Part shown: positions 27,587 through 35,300 of the stretch, piece by piece | Layout of the letters: every line of letters begins with the position of its first letter | Numbering within the stretch: position 1 is the stretch's first letter | Origin: Propioniferax innocua | GTDB lineage: Bacteria > Actinomycetota > Actinomycetes > Propionibacteriales > Propionibacteriaceae | Assembly (NCBI RefSeq): GCF_006716235.1 | Contig: NZ_VFOR01000001.1 | Coordinates: 1,054,001-1,118,000 of the forward strand | Length of the DNA stretch: 64,000 nt | Direction of reading: 5' to 3' | The notes under the pieces: generated by a model | What the model saw: the letters and a program-made list of their open reading frames with translations, nothing else | What the model was told of the DNA's origin: nothing | Database searches by the model: none | Made by a program: the position numbers and the translations under genes

Positions 27587-28348
27587 ATGAGTTCCCACGA
27601 CGCCGATCCCCCCAACCCGGGCGCCCCCGCAGTGCCGGACGCCGACCCCCGCCCCAGGCGTCGGGTCGTGTCCTACGTACGCCGCGGTGACCGCATGAAC
27701 CCGAGCCAACAGCGCGCGTGGGACGAACGCGACGCATGGATGGTGGAGGTCGCACGCGGCGAACAGTCCACGTCCGTCGCCGAGGGCGCCCGGGTCGACT
27801 GGCCCGAGCAGTTCGGTCGTGTCGCGCCGATGGTCGTGGAGATCGGTTCGGGAACCGGGGACGCCCTCGTGGCCGGCGCCCGCGCCCATCCGGACTGGAA
27901 CTTCGTGGCCTTCGAGGTGTTCCGCCCGGCCATGGCTTCCACGATGATCAAACTGCGCGCCGAAGGTCTCACCAACGCACGGCTGGTGGAGGCAGACGGC
28001 GTCGCCGCCCTGCGCGAACTCATCGAGCCCGGGCTCCTCACCGAGCTGTGGACCTACTTCCCCGACCCATGGCACAAGACCCGACATGCCAAACGTCGCC
28101 TCGTGCAACCCGAGTTCGGAGCGCTGGTCGCGAGCCGCCTCGGCGCCGATGGTGTCTGGCGCATCGCCACCGATTGGGCCGAATACGCCGAACATTGTCG
28201 TGAGGTTCTCGACGACCACCCCGATCTGGTCAACGTGCACGACGGACCCGCGCCCCGGACGCCCGAACGCCCCCTCACCAAATATGAACAGCGAGGGATC
28301 CGCGCTGGACGTGAGGTCACCGACCTGACCTACCGGAAGCGGACATGA
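27587..28348 (+). CDS. trmB: tRNA (guanine-N7-)-methyltransferase
   Basis: 253 residues from ATG 27587, which has AGGA nine bases upstream; ATG 27578 lacks one. Methylates G46 of tRNA with SAM. MVVEIGSGTGDALV (motif I), FVAFEVFRPAMA, ELWTYFPDPWHKTRHAKRR (the catalytic PDPWxKxxHxKRR signature) and LTKYEQRGIRAGREV are all present. It overlaps truA by four bases (ATGA). Confidence 0.96.
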   Translation: MSSHDADPPNPGAPAVPDADPRPRRRVVSYVRRGDRMNPSQQRAWDERDAWMVEVARGEQSTSVAEGARVDWPEQFGRVAPMVVEIGSGTGDALVAGARAHPDWNFVAFEVFRPAMASTMIKLRAEGLTNARLVEADGVAALRELIEPGLLTELWTYFPDPWHKTRHAKRRLVQPEFGALVASRLGADGVWRIATDWAEYAEHCREVLDDHPDLVNVHDGPAPRTPERPLTKYEQRGIRAGREVTDLTYRKRT

Positions 28349-29145
28349 CTCGACGCTTCCGGCTCGACATCGCCTACGAGGGCAGCGGGTTCCACGGCTG
28401 GGCGACCCAACCCGATCTGCGCACCGTGCAGGGAACGCTCGAGGAGTGGATCCCCAAGGTCCTGCGGCTCCCCCATCCGACCCCGCTCACATGCGCGGGG
28501 AGGACTGACACCGGTGTTCACGCACGCGGCCAGGTCGCACACGTCGACCTCCCTGCCGATACTGACGCTCCGACCCTCCAGCGTCGGTTGCGCCGCGTCC
28601 TGCCAAGCGATGTGGTCGTGACCGATGTGCGCCCCGCGCCCCCCGGTTTCGACGCCAGGTTCTCGGCGGTGTGGCGCCGCTACGTCTACCGGCTCGACGA
28701 TTCGGGCACACCCGATCCGCTGTACCGCAACATGGTGGTGGCCAGTGCCCCATTGGATGTCGACGCGATGCATGATGCGGCTCAGGAGCTGGTGGGCCTG
28801 CGGGATTTCGCACCGTTCTGCAAGCGCCGCGAGGGAGCGACGACGATCCGGACATTGCTGGAGGTGCGCTGCGAACGTGTCGGGCCGCTTGTGGAGTGCA
28901 CCATCCGCGCCGATGCGTTCTGTCATTCGATGGTGCGGTCCCTCATGGGGGCGTTCACCGCGGTGGGGTCGGGCCGACGCGATGCCGTGTGGTTACGCGA
29001 GGTGGCGACACTCGGCGAACGCGCCAATGCGGTGCAGGTGATGCCGGCCCACGGCTTGTGTCTGGAGGAGGTCGCCTATCCTGCGGACGCCGAACTGGCG
29101 GCCCGCGCCGAGCAGGCACGTTCGAGACGCGAGGAGACCGAGTGA
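28345..29145 (+). CDS. truA: tRNA pseudouridine(38-40) synthase
   Basis: 266 residues. The catalytic Asp is in CAGRTDTGVHARGQV (about residue 54). FDARFSAVWRRYVYRL, LVGLRDFAPFCK and FCHSMVRSLMGAF are the other TruA motifs. Translationally coupled to trmB and to the following methyltransferase. In many actinobacteria truA follows rplQ; here it has moved away. Confidence 0.96.
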   Translation: MTRRFRLDIAYEGSGFHGWATQPDLRTVQGTLEEWIPKVLRLPHPTPLTCAGRTDTGVHARGQVAHVDLPADTDAPTLQRRLRRVLPSDVVVTDVRPAPPGFDARFSAVWRRYVYRLDDSGTPDPLYRNMVVASAPLDVDAMHDAAQELVGLRDFAPFCKRREGATTIRTLLEVRCERVGPLVECTIRADAFCHSMVRSLMGAFTAVGSGRRDAVWLREVATLGERANAVQVMPAHGLCLEEVAYPADAELAARAEQARSRREETE

Positions 29146-29747
29146 GCCATTACTTCGACACCCCCGAGGGACCGGTGCGCGAGCGTGAGTTCGACGAGAC
29201 CATCTGGGGTCGGACCCACCGCTTCGTCACATCCAACGGTGTCTTCTCCTTCGACGGGCTCGATCTCGGTACATCGGTGCTGTTGCGTTCGATCGACGCT
29301 CCCCCAGCCGGCACCCGCGTCCTCGACCTGGGTTGTGGCTGGGGGCCGATCACCGTGGCGCTGGCGGATGCCGGCGTCCACGTCACCGCCGTCGATGTCA
29401 ACGAACGAGCGCTGGAGCTGTGCCGCCGCAATGCCGAGCGCGCCGGCGTCGGGGAGCGTGTGCAGGTGGTAACACCCGACGCGGTGGACCCCGAGGCCCG
29501 GTTCGACGAGCTCTGGTCGAACCCACCGATCCGCATCGGAAAGGCCGCCCTTCACGAGCTTTTGCTCACCTGGCTTCCCCGACTGGCGCCCGAGGGAACT
29601 GCATATCTGGTGGTCAGCAAGAACTTGGGCGCTGATTCGCTGCAGAAATGGCTCATCTCGCAGGGGTACTCATGTGAGCGTCGGGCGAGCGCCAAGGGGT
29701 TCCGTGTGCTCGTCGTGAGCTGGGCTACGGACTCCCCCGGGGCTTGA
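29142..29747 (+). CDS. class I methyltransferase, RsmC-like (16S rRNA m2G1207 type)
   Basis: 201 residues from GTG 29142, which overlaps the truA stop (GTGA). The SAM site is RVLDLGCGWGPITVALADAG and the substrate motif is LWSNPPIRIGK, the NPP(F/I) motif of N2-guanine methyltransferases. FVTSNGVFSFDGLDLGT is the family N-terminus. Function as a 16S rRNA methyltransferase is inferred from family. Confidence 0.9.
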   Translation: MSHYFDTPEGPVREREFDETIWGRTHRFVTSNGVFSFDGLDLGTSVLLRSIDAPPAGTRVLDLGCGWGPITVALADAGVHVTAVDVNERALELCRRNAERAGVGERVQVVTPDAVDPEARFDELWSNPPIRIGKAALHELLLTWLPRLAPEGTAYLVVSKNLGADSLQKWLISQGYSCERRASAKGFRVLVVSWATDSPGA

Positions 29748-29826
29748 ACGGACACGAAGGTGCCCTAGCGTGGGGACCTGCGGTTCGTCTCATTGTCGAA
29801 CCCGATCCATCGAGAAGGAGGGCACC

Positions 29827-30012
29827 ATGTCCACCGAAGACAAGATGAAGAACAACGCCGACCTGGCCAAGGGCAAGATCAAGGAAGGCATCGGCCGCGC
29901 AACCAACGACAAGGGCCTCGAGGGTGAGGGCAAGCTCGATCAGGGCAGCGCCGCCACCAAGAACAAGGTCGAGGACGCCAAGGACGCCGCCAAGGGCGGC
30001 TTCGCCGACTGA
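29827..30012 (+). CDS. CsbD family stress protein
   Basis: 61 residues. Begins MSTEDKMKNNADLAKGKIKEG, then IGRATNDKGLEGEGKLDQ and KVEDAKDAAKGGF, the standard CsbD pattern. It is highly charged and soluble. CsbD genes respond to general stress in other bacteria; the molecular role is unknown. A good ribosome-binding site (agaaggagg) lies at 29815-29823. The stop is followed by a 15-bp tandem repeat. Confidence 0.93.
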   Translation: MSTEDKMKNNADLAKGKIKEGIGRATNDKGLEGEGKLDQGSAATKNKVEDAKDAAKGGFAD

Positions 30013-30024
30013 CAGGCCCGATTG

Positions 30025-30149
30025 ACCCACAACACGGTCGACTCACGACAGTCGACCCACAACACGTGGGCTCACGACACGCGGCTCAGCTCACAACACA
30101 TGGGCTCACAACACATGGGCTCACGACGCGTGGGCTCACAACACATGGC
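30025..30149. repeat. 15-bp degenerate tandem repeat downstream of csbD
   Basis: Units of the type ctcacaacacatggg repeat about eight times; the last five are the most regular (30089-30149). The rest of the gap 30013-30268 before sodA is presumably the sodA promoter. Confidence 0.88.
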
Positions 30150-30268
30150 CGCCATCGGGAGCTGATGGGGAATAGCGATCACAACCCCCGTGTTCCAGCT
30201 CACACGTGTCGCCCTAAACTCGGTCCACAAAGCATGGCGACGAACAAGCCTGAAACTAGGAGTGAAGC

Positions 30269-30877
30269 ATGACCTACGTTCTGCCCGACCTCGACTACGA
30301 CTACGGCGCTCTCGCGCCGCACATCGCCCCCGAGATCATGGAGCTGCATCACAGCAAGCACCATGCCACCTACGTCAAGGGTCTGAATACGGCGACCGAG
30401 AAGCTGGCCGAGGCGCGTGCGAACGGCGACTTCGGCGCCATCCCGAAGCTCGAGAAGGATCTCGCGTTCAACCTCGGCGGTCACATCAACCACTCGGTGT
30501 TCTGGAAGAACATGTCACCCGAGGGTGGCGGCCAGCCCGAGGGTGAGATCGCTGCCGCGATCGATGAATTCTTCGGCTCGTTCGAGGGCTTCAAGGGCCA
30601 GTTCAACTCCGTGGCCACCACCCTGCAGGGTTCGGGCTGGTCGGTGCTGGCCTGGGACATCCTTGGCAAGAAGCTGAACATCATGCAGCTGTTCGACCAG
30701 CAGGGCAACCTCCCGGTCGGTCAGATCCCCGTCCTGCAGCTCGACATGTGGGAGCACGCCTTCTACCTGCAGTACAAGAACGTCAAGGCCGACTACGTCG
30801 ATGCCTGGTGGAACGTCGTCAACTGGAACGACGTCACCGAGCGCTTCAACAAGGCCAAGGCCGCCGACCTCATCTGA
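30269..30877 (+). CDS. sodA: superoxide dismutase, Fe/Mn type
   Basis: 202 residues. Metal ligands lie in [15 protein letters not shown] (His27), GHINHSVFW (second His) and [13 protein letters not shown] (Asp and His). Length and motifs fit the tetrameric actinobacterial Mn/Fe-SOD. No signal peptide, so it is cytoplasmic. Monocistronic, with its own terminator. Confidence 0.97.
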   Translation: MTYVLPDLDYDYGALAPHIAPEIMELHHSKHHATYVKGLNTATEKLAEARANGDFGAIPKLEKDLAFNLGGHINHSVFWKNMSPEGGGQPEGEIAAAIDEFFGSFEGFKGQFNSVATTLQGSGWSVLAWDILGKKLNIMQLFDQQGNLPVGQIPVLQLDMWEHAFYLQYKNVKADYVDAWWNVVNWNDVTERFNKAKAADLI

Positions 30878-30900
30878 TCGGTCGCCGTAACGGTTCTCTC

Positions 30901-30935
30901 GAACGCGGCTGGGCCCCTGCGGCCCAGCCGCGTTC
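30901..30935 (+). terminator. terminator-type hairpin after sodA
   Basis: Perfect 14-base arms gaacgcggctgggc (30901-30914) and gcccagccgcgttc (30922-30935) with a seven-base loop, 24 bases after the stop codon. No T-run follows, because the next bases are copies of the repeated unit. Confidence 0.8.
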
Positions 30936-31042
30936 GTCGTCCCTGCGCCCAGCCACGCTCATCGTCCCTGCGCCCAGCCACGCTCATCGCCCCTGCGGCC
31001 CGGCCGCTCTCATCGCCCCTGCGGCCCGGCCATGTTCGCCAT
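30915..31042. repeat. 25/26-bp tandem repeat, five copies, made from the right arm of the sodA hairpin
   Basis: Units begin ccctgcgcccagcc or ccctgcggccc at 30915, 30941, 30966, 30991 and 31017. The first unit is exactly the loop plus descending arm of the terminator hairpin, so the array is an amplification of half the terminator. Confidence 0.9.
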
Positions 31043-31120
31043 GCCCGGGTCTTCTAAACTGAATCGCTCGCGCAGGTGTGTGCACACGCGGGAACAGTGT
31101 CAGCGACCGAAGGAGCCTCC

Positions 31121-32071
31121 ATGGCACAGAAGATCATCCTCGACTGCGATCCCGGGCATGATGATGCGGTCGCAATACTGCTGGCAGCCGGGAATCCGGA
31201 GATCGACCTGCTGGGCATCACGACCGTCGGTGGCAATCAGACTTTGGACAAGGTCACCTATAACGCCCGTCAGGTGATGACGATCGCCGGCGTCGACTGC
31301 CCCATCCATGCCGGCGCGACGCGTCCGCTCGTCAAGGATGTGGAGACCGCCGGCGACATCCATGGCGACACCGGTATGGAGATCCACGGATACGAACTTC
31401 CCACTCCGACGGTGGAGGTCGCCGACCAGCACGCGGTGGATTTCATCATCGAGACCGTCATGGCCAACGAGCCGGGCACGGTCACGCTGGTGCCCACCGG
31501 CCCCCTGACCAACATTGCCCTGGCCGTACGACTCGAACCGCGAATCGTCGAACGCGTCAAGGAAGTCGTCCTGATGGGCGGCGGCTATCACACCGGCAAC
31601 TGGTCGCCGGTGGCCGAGTTCAACATCAAGATCGATCCCGAGGCCGCCCACATCGTGTTCAACGAACCGTGGCCGCTCACGATGGTCGGGCTGGACCTCA
31701 CCCACCAGGCCCTCACCACCGCCGAGGTGGAGGCCCAGATCAAGGCGATCGGATCCGATGTCGCCGACTTCACAGTCGGCCTGTTCCATGCCTTCCGCGA
31801 CAACTACAAGGATGCCCAGGGCTTCGACGATCCGCCGGTGCACGATCCCTGCACCATCGCCTACCTCATCGACCCGAGCATCGTCTCGACGCAGAAGGTT
31901 CCGCTGGACGTCGAGCTCCAGGGTGCACTGACCACCGGCATGACCGTGGCCGACTTCCGCGCTCCCGCCCCGCCGGACTGCCACACACAGGTGGCTGTGA
32001 ACCTGGACCACAAGAGGTTCTGGGATCTGGTGACCGACGCGGTGCGCAGCGTCAGCAGCCGGTCGCGGTGA
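31121..32071 (+). CDS. nucleoside hydrolase (inosine-uridine preferring type)
   Basis: 316 residues from ATG 31121, with AGGAG six bases upstream. The Ca-binding N-terminal signature is IILDCDPGHDDAVAILLA (residues 5-22; Asp10, Asp14, Asp15). LVPTGPLTNIALA, EVVLMGGGYHTGNWSPVAEFNI and the late HDPCTIAYLIDP with the catalytic His/Asp are present. Hydrolyses ribonucleosides to base plus ribose for salvage. Which nucleoside is preferred cannot be read off. Confidence 0.94.
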   Translation: MAQKIILDCDPGHDDAVAILLAAGNPEIDLLGITTVGGNQTLDKVTYNARQVMTIAGVDCPIHAGATRPLVKDVETAGDIHGDTGMEIHGYELPTPTVEVADQHAVDFIIETVMANEPGTVTLVPTGPLTNIALAVRLEPRIVERVKEVVLMGGGYHTGNWSPVAEFNIKIDPEAAHIVFNEPWPLTMVGLDLTHQALTTAEVEAQIKAIGSDVADFTVGLFHAFRDNYKDAQGFDDPPVHDPCTIAYLIDPSIVSTQKVPLDVELQGALTTGMTVADFRAPAPPDCHTQVAVNLDHKRFWDLVTDAVRSVSSRSR

Positions 32072-32120
32072 GCCGTCTCGGTGGGTGACGCAGCCTTTCG
32101 GTGATGCGACAATCCACGAC

Positions 32121-32594
32121 ATGCCGAATGTTGACCGAGCACCGGTCGTCGCGAAGTCATGGGCCGAACTGACCCGCGATGAGTTCTACGACATAGTCCG
32201 GCTCCGAGCCGAGGTGTTCATCCGCGAACAGCGGATCGTGGACGAGGCCGAGATCGACGAAGTGGACCGTGCCCCGGACACGATCCATGTGTGGATCCCC
32301 GGCGATGCGGGCGCTCTTGCGTATCTCCGTGTCACGGGAACCACGCCCGATGACGCCGATATGCCACACATCACCCGCGCCTTCGGACGCGTCGCGGTGC
32401 ATCAGTCGGCACGCGGCACCGGACTCGCACAGCACTTGGTGCAATGGGTCATCGACACCCATGGCGACGAACCGATACTGATCCACGCTCAGGCCTACAT
32501 CGCCGCGTTGTACGAGAAGTATGGCTTCGAACGCATCGGAGAATTGTATGAGGAAGCCGGTATCCCCCACTGGCGGATGGTTCGAGACGGCTGA
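32121..32594 (+). CDS. ElaA-type GNAT acetyltransferase
   Basis: 157 residues from ATG 32121 (MPNVDRAPVVAKSWAEL); a GTG at 32085 is in frame but less likely. ELTRDEFYDIVRLRAEVFIREQ is the ElaA-like N-terminus, GRVAVHQSARGTGLAQHLVQW is the acetyl-CoA loop and ALYEKYGFERIGELYEEAGIPH is the C-terminal block. The substrate is unknown. Confidence 0.88.
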   Translation: MPNVDRAPVVAKSWAELTRDEFYDIVRLRAEVFIREQRIVDEAEIDEVDRAPDTIHVWIPGDAGALAYLRVTGTTPDDADMPHITRAFGRVAVHQSARGTGLAQHLVQWVIDTHGDEPILIHAQAYIAALYEKYGFERIGELYEEAGIPHWRMVRDG

Positions 32595-32690
32595 TTCAGG
32601 CGCAGGGCACTGGGCCGAGGCCCCGCGCCAGCCACAACAGCAGGGCCAGTCACAGGACGAACGCGTCGACGCTGCCGCCAATGCGCCCGG

Positions 32691-32838
32691 CCACAAAGCG
32701 TGGGCCAGACTGCTGACCAGGCCAGACGCCCAACTGCTCGGGACCGGCCACAAAGCATGCGCCAGACGGACTCTGTCACCTGCCTGTCTCCCACCTGTCT
32801 CCCAGCGCTGGCCCCGGCCACAAAGCATGAGTCAGACC
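32691..32838. repeat. interspersed 22/23-bp repeat, three copies
   Basis: ggccacaaagcgtgggccagac at about 32691, a variant (ggccacaaagcatgcgccagac) near 32744 and another (ggccacaaagcatgagtcagac) near 32817. Spacing is about 53 and 73 bases, so this is not a strict tandem array. Confidence 0.8.
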
Positions 32839-32878
32839 CTCCGTGCCAGACCACAAGGGCTTGGACGAGCGCTACCCC

Positions 32879-32969
32879 TACATACAAAGACCCGCTACAT
32901 ACAAAGAAAAACAGAATGTCCTCCGGCTGCATGCCGCACGCCTCGTACCCCCTACATACAAAGAAAAAC
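32879..32969. repeat. A-rich direct repeats tacatacaaaga, three copies
   Basis: tacatacaaaga occurs at 32879, 32896 and 32953. The second and third share a longer identical stretch, ctacatacaaagaaaaac (32895-32912 and 32952-32969). The last copy runs directly into the left arm of the hairpin. Confidence 0.9.
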
Positions 32970-33051
32970 GTTTAGGTCAGAATCTGGCCGCAAGCGGGGT
33001 GCTGCGGCGTGGAAGCGCCGCGACTGCGGTCAGATTCTGACCTAAACGTTT
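32966..33051. other. 86-base hairpin with 27-bp arms, possible mobile element remnant or structured RNA
   Basis: Left arm 32966-32992 (begins aaacgtttaggtcagaatct) and right arm 33025-33051 (ends agattctgacctaaacgttt) are complementary over 27 bases with one mismatch. The 32-base loop contains its own six-base stem (gcggcg/cgccgc). The arms start and end with the palindromic aaacgttt and are far less GC-rich than the surroundings. A miniature inverted-repeat element or a transcribed RNA are both possible. Confidence 0.8.
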
Positions 33052-33126
33052 CCGAACCTATAGAGGCGCTTCGCTCAGTTCCGCCCAGCGGCACAGTTCA
33101 CAGCATCGCCTGTGCACTGGGCTGAC

Positions 33127-33252
33127 CCGCACACCGGGCGGAGCCTGACCCGCACACCGGGCCCACCTACACACCGAGCCCACCTGCACACCGGGCTCAC
33201 CTACACACCGAGCCCACATGTGCACCGACCGCCACCTGCACACCGAGCTCAC
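33127..33252. repeat. 17-bp tandem repeat downstream of the transglutaminase-like gene
   Basis: About seven units alternate between cctgcacaccgggcccac-type and ctacacaccgagcccac-type sequence. Most are 17 bases long and two are 18 or longer. They lie about 80 bases beyond the stop of the minus-strand gene. Confidence 0.87.
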
Positions 33253-33332
33253 TCGCTTATCTGGTAGCCGCCCGTACACCCACGCCCTGCTCGCCGCTGC
33301 CCCAGCACAGCAGCACAGCAGTGAGTCGGCTC

Positions 33333-34004
33333 TCAGCTGCCCGACTCAGCAGGCTCCTCCACCAATTCACCGAATGGCCGGACGAGCCAACGCGGGAGGG
33401 GTTGCCCTGTCAGCAGCGACCGCCAAGCGCGGGCATAGATGAATGGCGTCATGCCGATGCGGGTGTTGCGCCTGGTGCGCTTCCCGAACGAACGCACCTC
33501 GGTCAGGGGCACGAACGAGACCTCGCCCGCAGGAGCGCTCCGGTCGAAGGCACATACATCACGGGTGCGCCCACCATGGGTGACGCGGACCCACGAATGC
33601 GCCGTGCGCCACCACGGTTCGGGCGTCGCACCAGAGCGGACACGCGTGGCGAATACCCGTTCGACCTCGAACCCGAGCGCTTCGAGGAGCAAAGCGAGCG
33701 CTCCGTTGTACTGGCTGGAATAACCGCGAGAGTTCCTGAATGATGAGGGGGCATTCTCCCACAGCGTCACGATCGTGTACTGCGAGTACTTGCGATGCAC
33801 GAGGATGCGGGCGTGCTCGACGAGCTCCCATCCCTCGAGGCCGGACGCCCGGCATGAAGCAATCGCATCGTCCAGGGTGTCGACGCCATCGGGAAGACGG
33901 GGCCGAGCCGGAGGGACGGCAGCGAGCACCGGCAACACCGTCGCCGCGGCCGCACCCAGTGCCGCTGGGACGAGCCACCACCGTGAAGGATTCCTGCAAG
34001 TCAT
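33333..34004 (-). CDS. transglutaminase-like fold protein, probably without the catalytic cysteine
   Basis: 223 residues. A hydrophobic segment (LVPAALGAAAATVLPVLAAV, about 11-30) suggests a signal anchor. RGYSSQYNGALALLLEALGFEVERV (about 93-117) resembles the helix that normally starts with the catalytic Cys, but the residue there is Gln, Tyr or Asn. AHSWVRVTHGG (His136) and RDVCAFDRS (Asp154) fit the rest of the triad. Other Cys residues (3, 51, 151) are not placed for catalysis. It overlaps the end of the upstream GT4 gene by four bases, so they are coupled. A structural or binding role is possible. Confidence 0.55.
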   Translation of the reverse strand: MTCRNPSRWWLVPAALGAAAATVLPVLAAVPPARPRLPDGVDTLDDAIASCRASGLEGWELVEHARILVHRKYSQYTIVTLWENAPSSFRNSRGYSSQYNGALALLLEALGFEVERVFATRVRSGATPEPWWRTAHSWVRVTHGGRTRDVCAFDRSAPAGEVSFVPLTEVRSFGKRTRRNTRIGMTPFIYARAWRSLLTGQPLPRWLVRPFGELVEEPAESGS

Positions 34005-35209
34005 CGCGCTGCCTTTCTACGCGGACCGGATGGACGCGGTTCAGATGGATGCGGGCCGGATGGACGCGGACCGAATGGACGCGGACCGAATGGACGCGGG
34101 CCAGATGGACGCGGGCCGGCAAGTTCGGAGTGGAGCTCAAGCATCCGCTGCACCGAGGCCTCCCACGTGTACTGCTCTGCCCGGGCACGTGCTGCGCGGC
34201 GGGTTTCGATCCTTGGCCTGGCGATGAGCCGTTCGACGGCGTCGGCTATCGACTCGGCATCGGGTGTCCCCCATTCACCGCAGGTGCCATCGACCAGTTC
34301 GCGGGCGCCGCCGAACGCCGCTGTCACCACCGGCGTGCCCGAGGCCAACGCCTCCAGCACGGCCAGGCCGAAGGTCTCCACCGGGCACACCGACAACGAC
34401 ACGTCAGCCGACGCCAGCGCCCGGGCCACGGCGTCACGGCCGTCAAGGTACCCCTCGAAGCTGATCGGGGCATCACCCGCGATGCCTTGGATCTCTTCGA
34501 GATCCGGCCCGGTGCCGAAGACCTTCATCTGCACCGGCAGGCCTCGCTCATACAGTTCCACCGCTGCTGCGACCGCTAGCTGCGGGCTCTTCTCGCGAGA
34601 CATGCGCCCCACATGGATGAGTTTGAGAGTGCCGTCATCCGCGGGCTGGCCGACATCGGGATGGAAGGTCTCGAGATCGACGCCGAGTGGCACCCGAACC
34701 AGTCGGGCTTGCGTGTTGGCAAATTCGTCGGCCGCGTACTGTGAGGTGACGACGACGGCGTCGAATGACTGCGCCAGACGTCGATTGAGGGCCCCCACCA
34801 CGGTCTCGACGCCGAACCGGCGACGCATCCAGCCGCTGAGCATGCCGTCGAGACGCTCGTGGCTGAACAGCACCGAGCCGATCCCCCGCTTGCGAGCCCA
34901 TCGTGCGGCCGGCGACAGCGTCCATTTGTCGGAGACCTCCACCGACGTGGGGTTGAAACGCGCGAGCGCATCGAGTGCACGCCACGGCTGGGCGATCATG
35001 CGATAGGCCGAATTGGGCAGATGCGGGGAGGCGACCTCCACCACGATCCCCTGCTCGGTCTCACGCCACGTGTCCTTCTCCCCGGGGACCACGAGGATGC
35101 GCTCACAGCCGGCATCGATGTACCCGGAACCGAGTTGGTCGATCGCACGACGCATACCGCCGGACACGGGCCCCACAAAGTTCGCGAGCTGGGCGATCCG
35201 GAGGGTCAT
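34001..35209 (-). CDS. family 4 glycosyltransferase with a Pro-rich repeat tail
   Basis: 402 residues from MTLRIAQLANFVGPVSGG at 35209. The GT-B fold shows VSGGMRRAIDQLG, LLIHVGRMSREKSP-type donor start (LKLIHVGRMSREKSPQLA), and CPVETFGLAVLEALASGTPVV, the EX7E motif. It resembles actinobacterial alpha-mannosyltransferases that work on lipoglycans. The last 30 residues are pentapeptide repeats GPRPS/GPRPF encoded by 15-bp units. The gene is coupled to the transglutaminase-like gene downstream. Confidence 0.87.
   Translation of the reverse strand: MTLRIAQLANFVGPVSGGMRRAIDQLGSGYIDAGCERILVVPGEKDTWRETEQGIVVEVASPHLPNSAYRMIAQPWRALDALARFNPTSVEVSDKWTLSPAARWARKRGIGSVLFSHERLDGMLSGWMRRRFGVETVVGALNRRLAQSFDAVVVTSQYAADEFANTQARLVRVPLGVDLETFHPDVGQPADDGTLKLIHVGRMSREKSPQLAVAAAVELYERGLPVQMKVFGTGPDLEEIQGIAGDAPISFEGYLDGRDAVARALASADVSLSVCPVETFGLAVLEALASGTPVVTAAFGGARELVDGTCGEWGTPDAESIADAVERLIARPRIETRRAARARAEQYTWEASVQRMLELHSELAGPRPSGPRPFGPRPFGPRPSGPHPSEPRPSGPRRKAAR
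34020..34120 (-). repeat. 15-bp coding tandem repeat at the 3' end of the GT4 gene
   Basis: About seven units of the type cgcggaccgaatgga encode GPRPS or GPRPF. The frame is preserved. Variants at the third, fifth and sixth units change single residues (GPHPS, EPRPS). Confidence 0.92.
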
Positions 35210-35300
35210 GACGCCAAGACTACGTGCTTCCCGAAGCCGAACCGGCCCCACAGGCCCACCCCGCCTCGACCAGAAGCACTCAACGTACGAAGATGTGTGT

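Larger units (their letters stand above)
32595..33332. other. 738-base gene-free stretch with repeats and a long hairpin
   Basis: No credible gene on either strand. The region contains, in order, an interspersed 23-bp repeat, A-rich tacatacaaaga copies, the 86-base hairpin and a 17-bp tandem array (all listed separately). The A+T-rich hairpin region contrasts sharply with the GC-rich flanks. The first 90 bases hold nothing that I recognise. Confidence 0.75.

Noticed and set aside
33058-33279. A 73-residue minus-strand ORF over the 17-bp array
   Set aside because: It consists of translated repeats (GVQVGSVCRWARC-type) with no start signal or homology.
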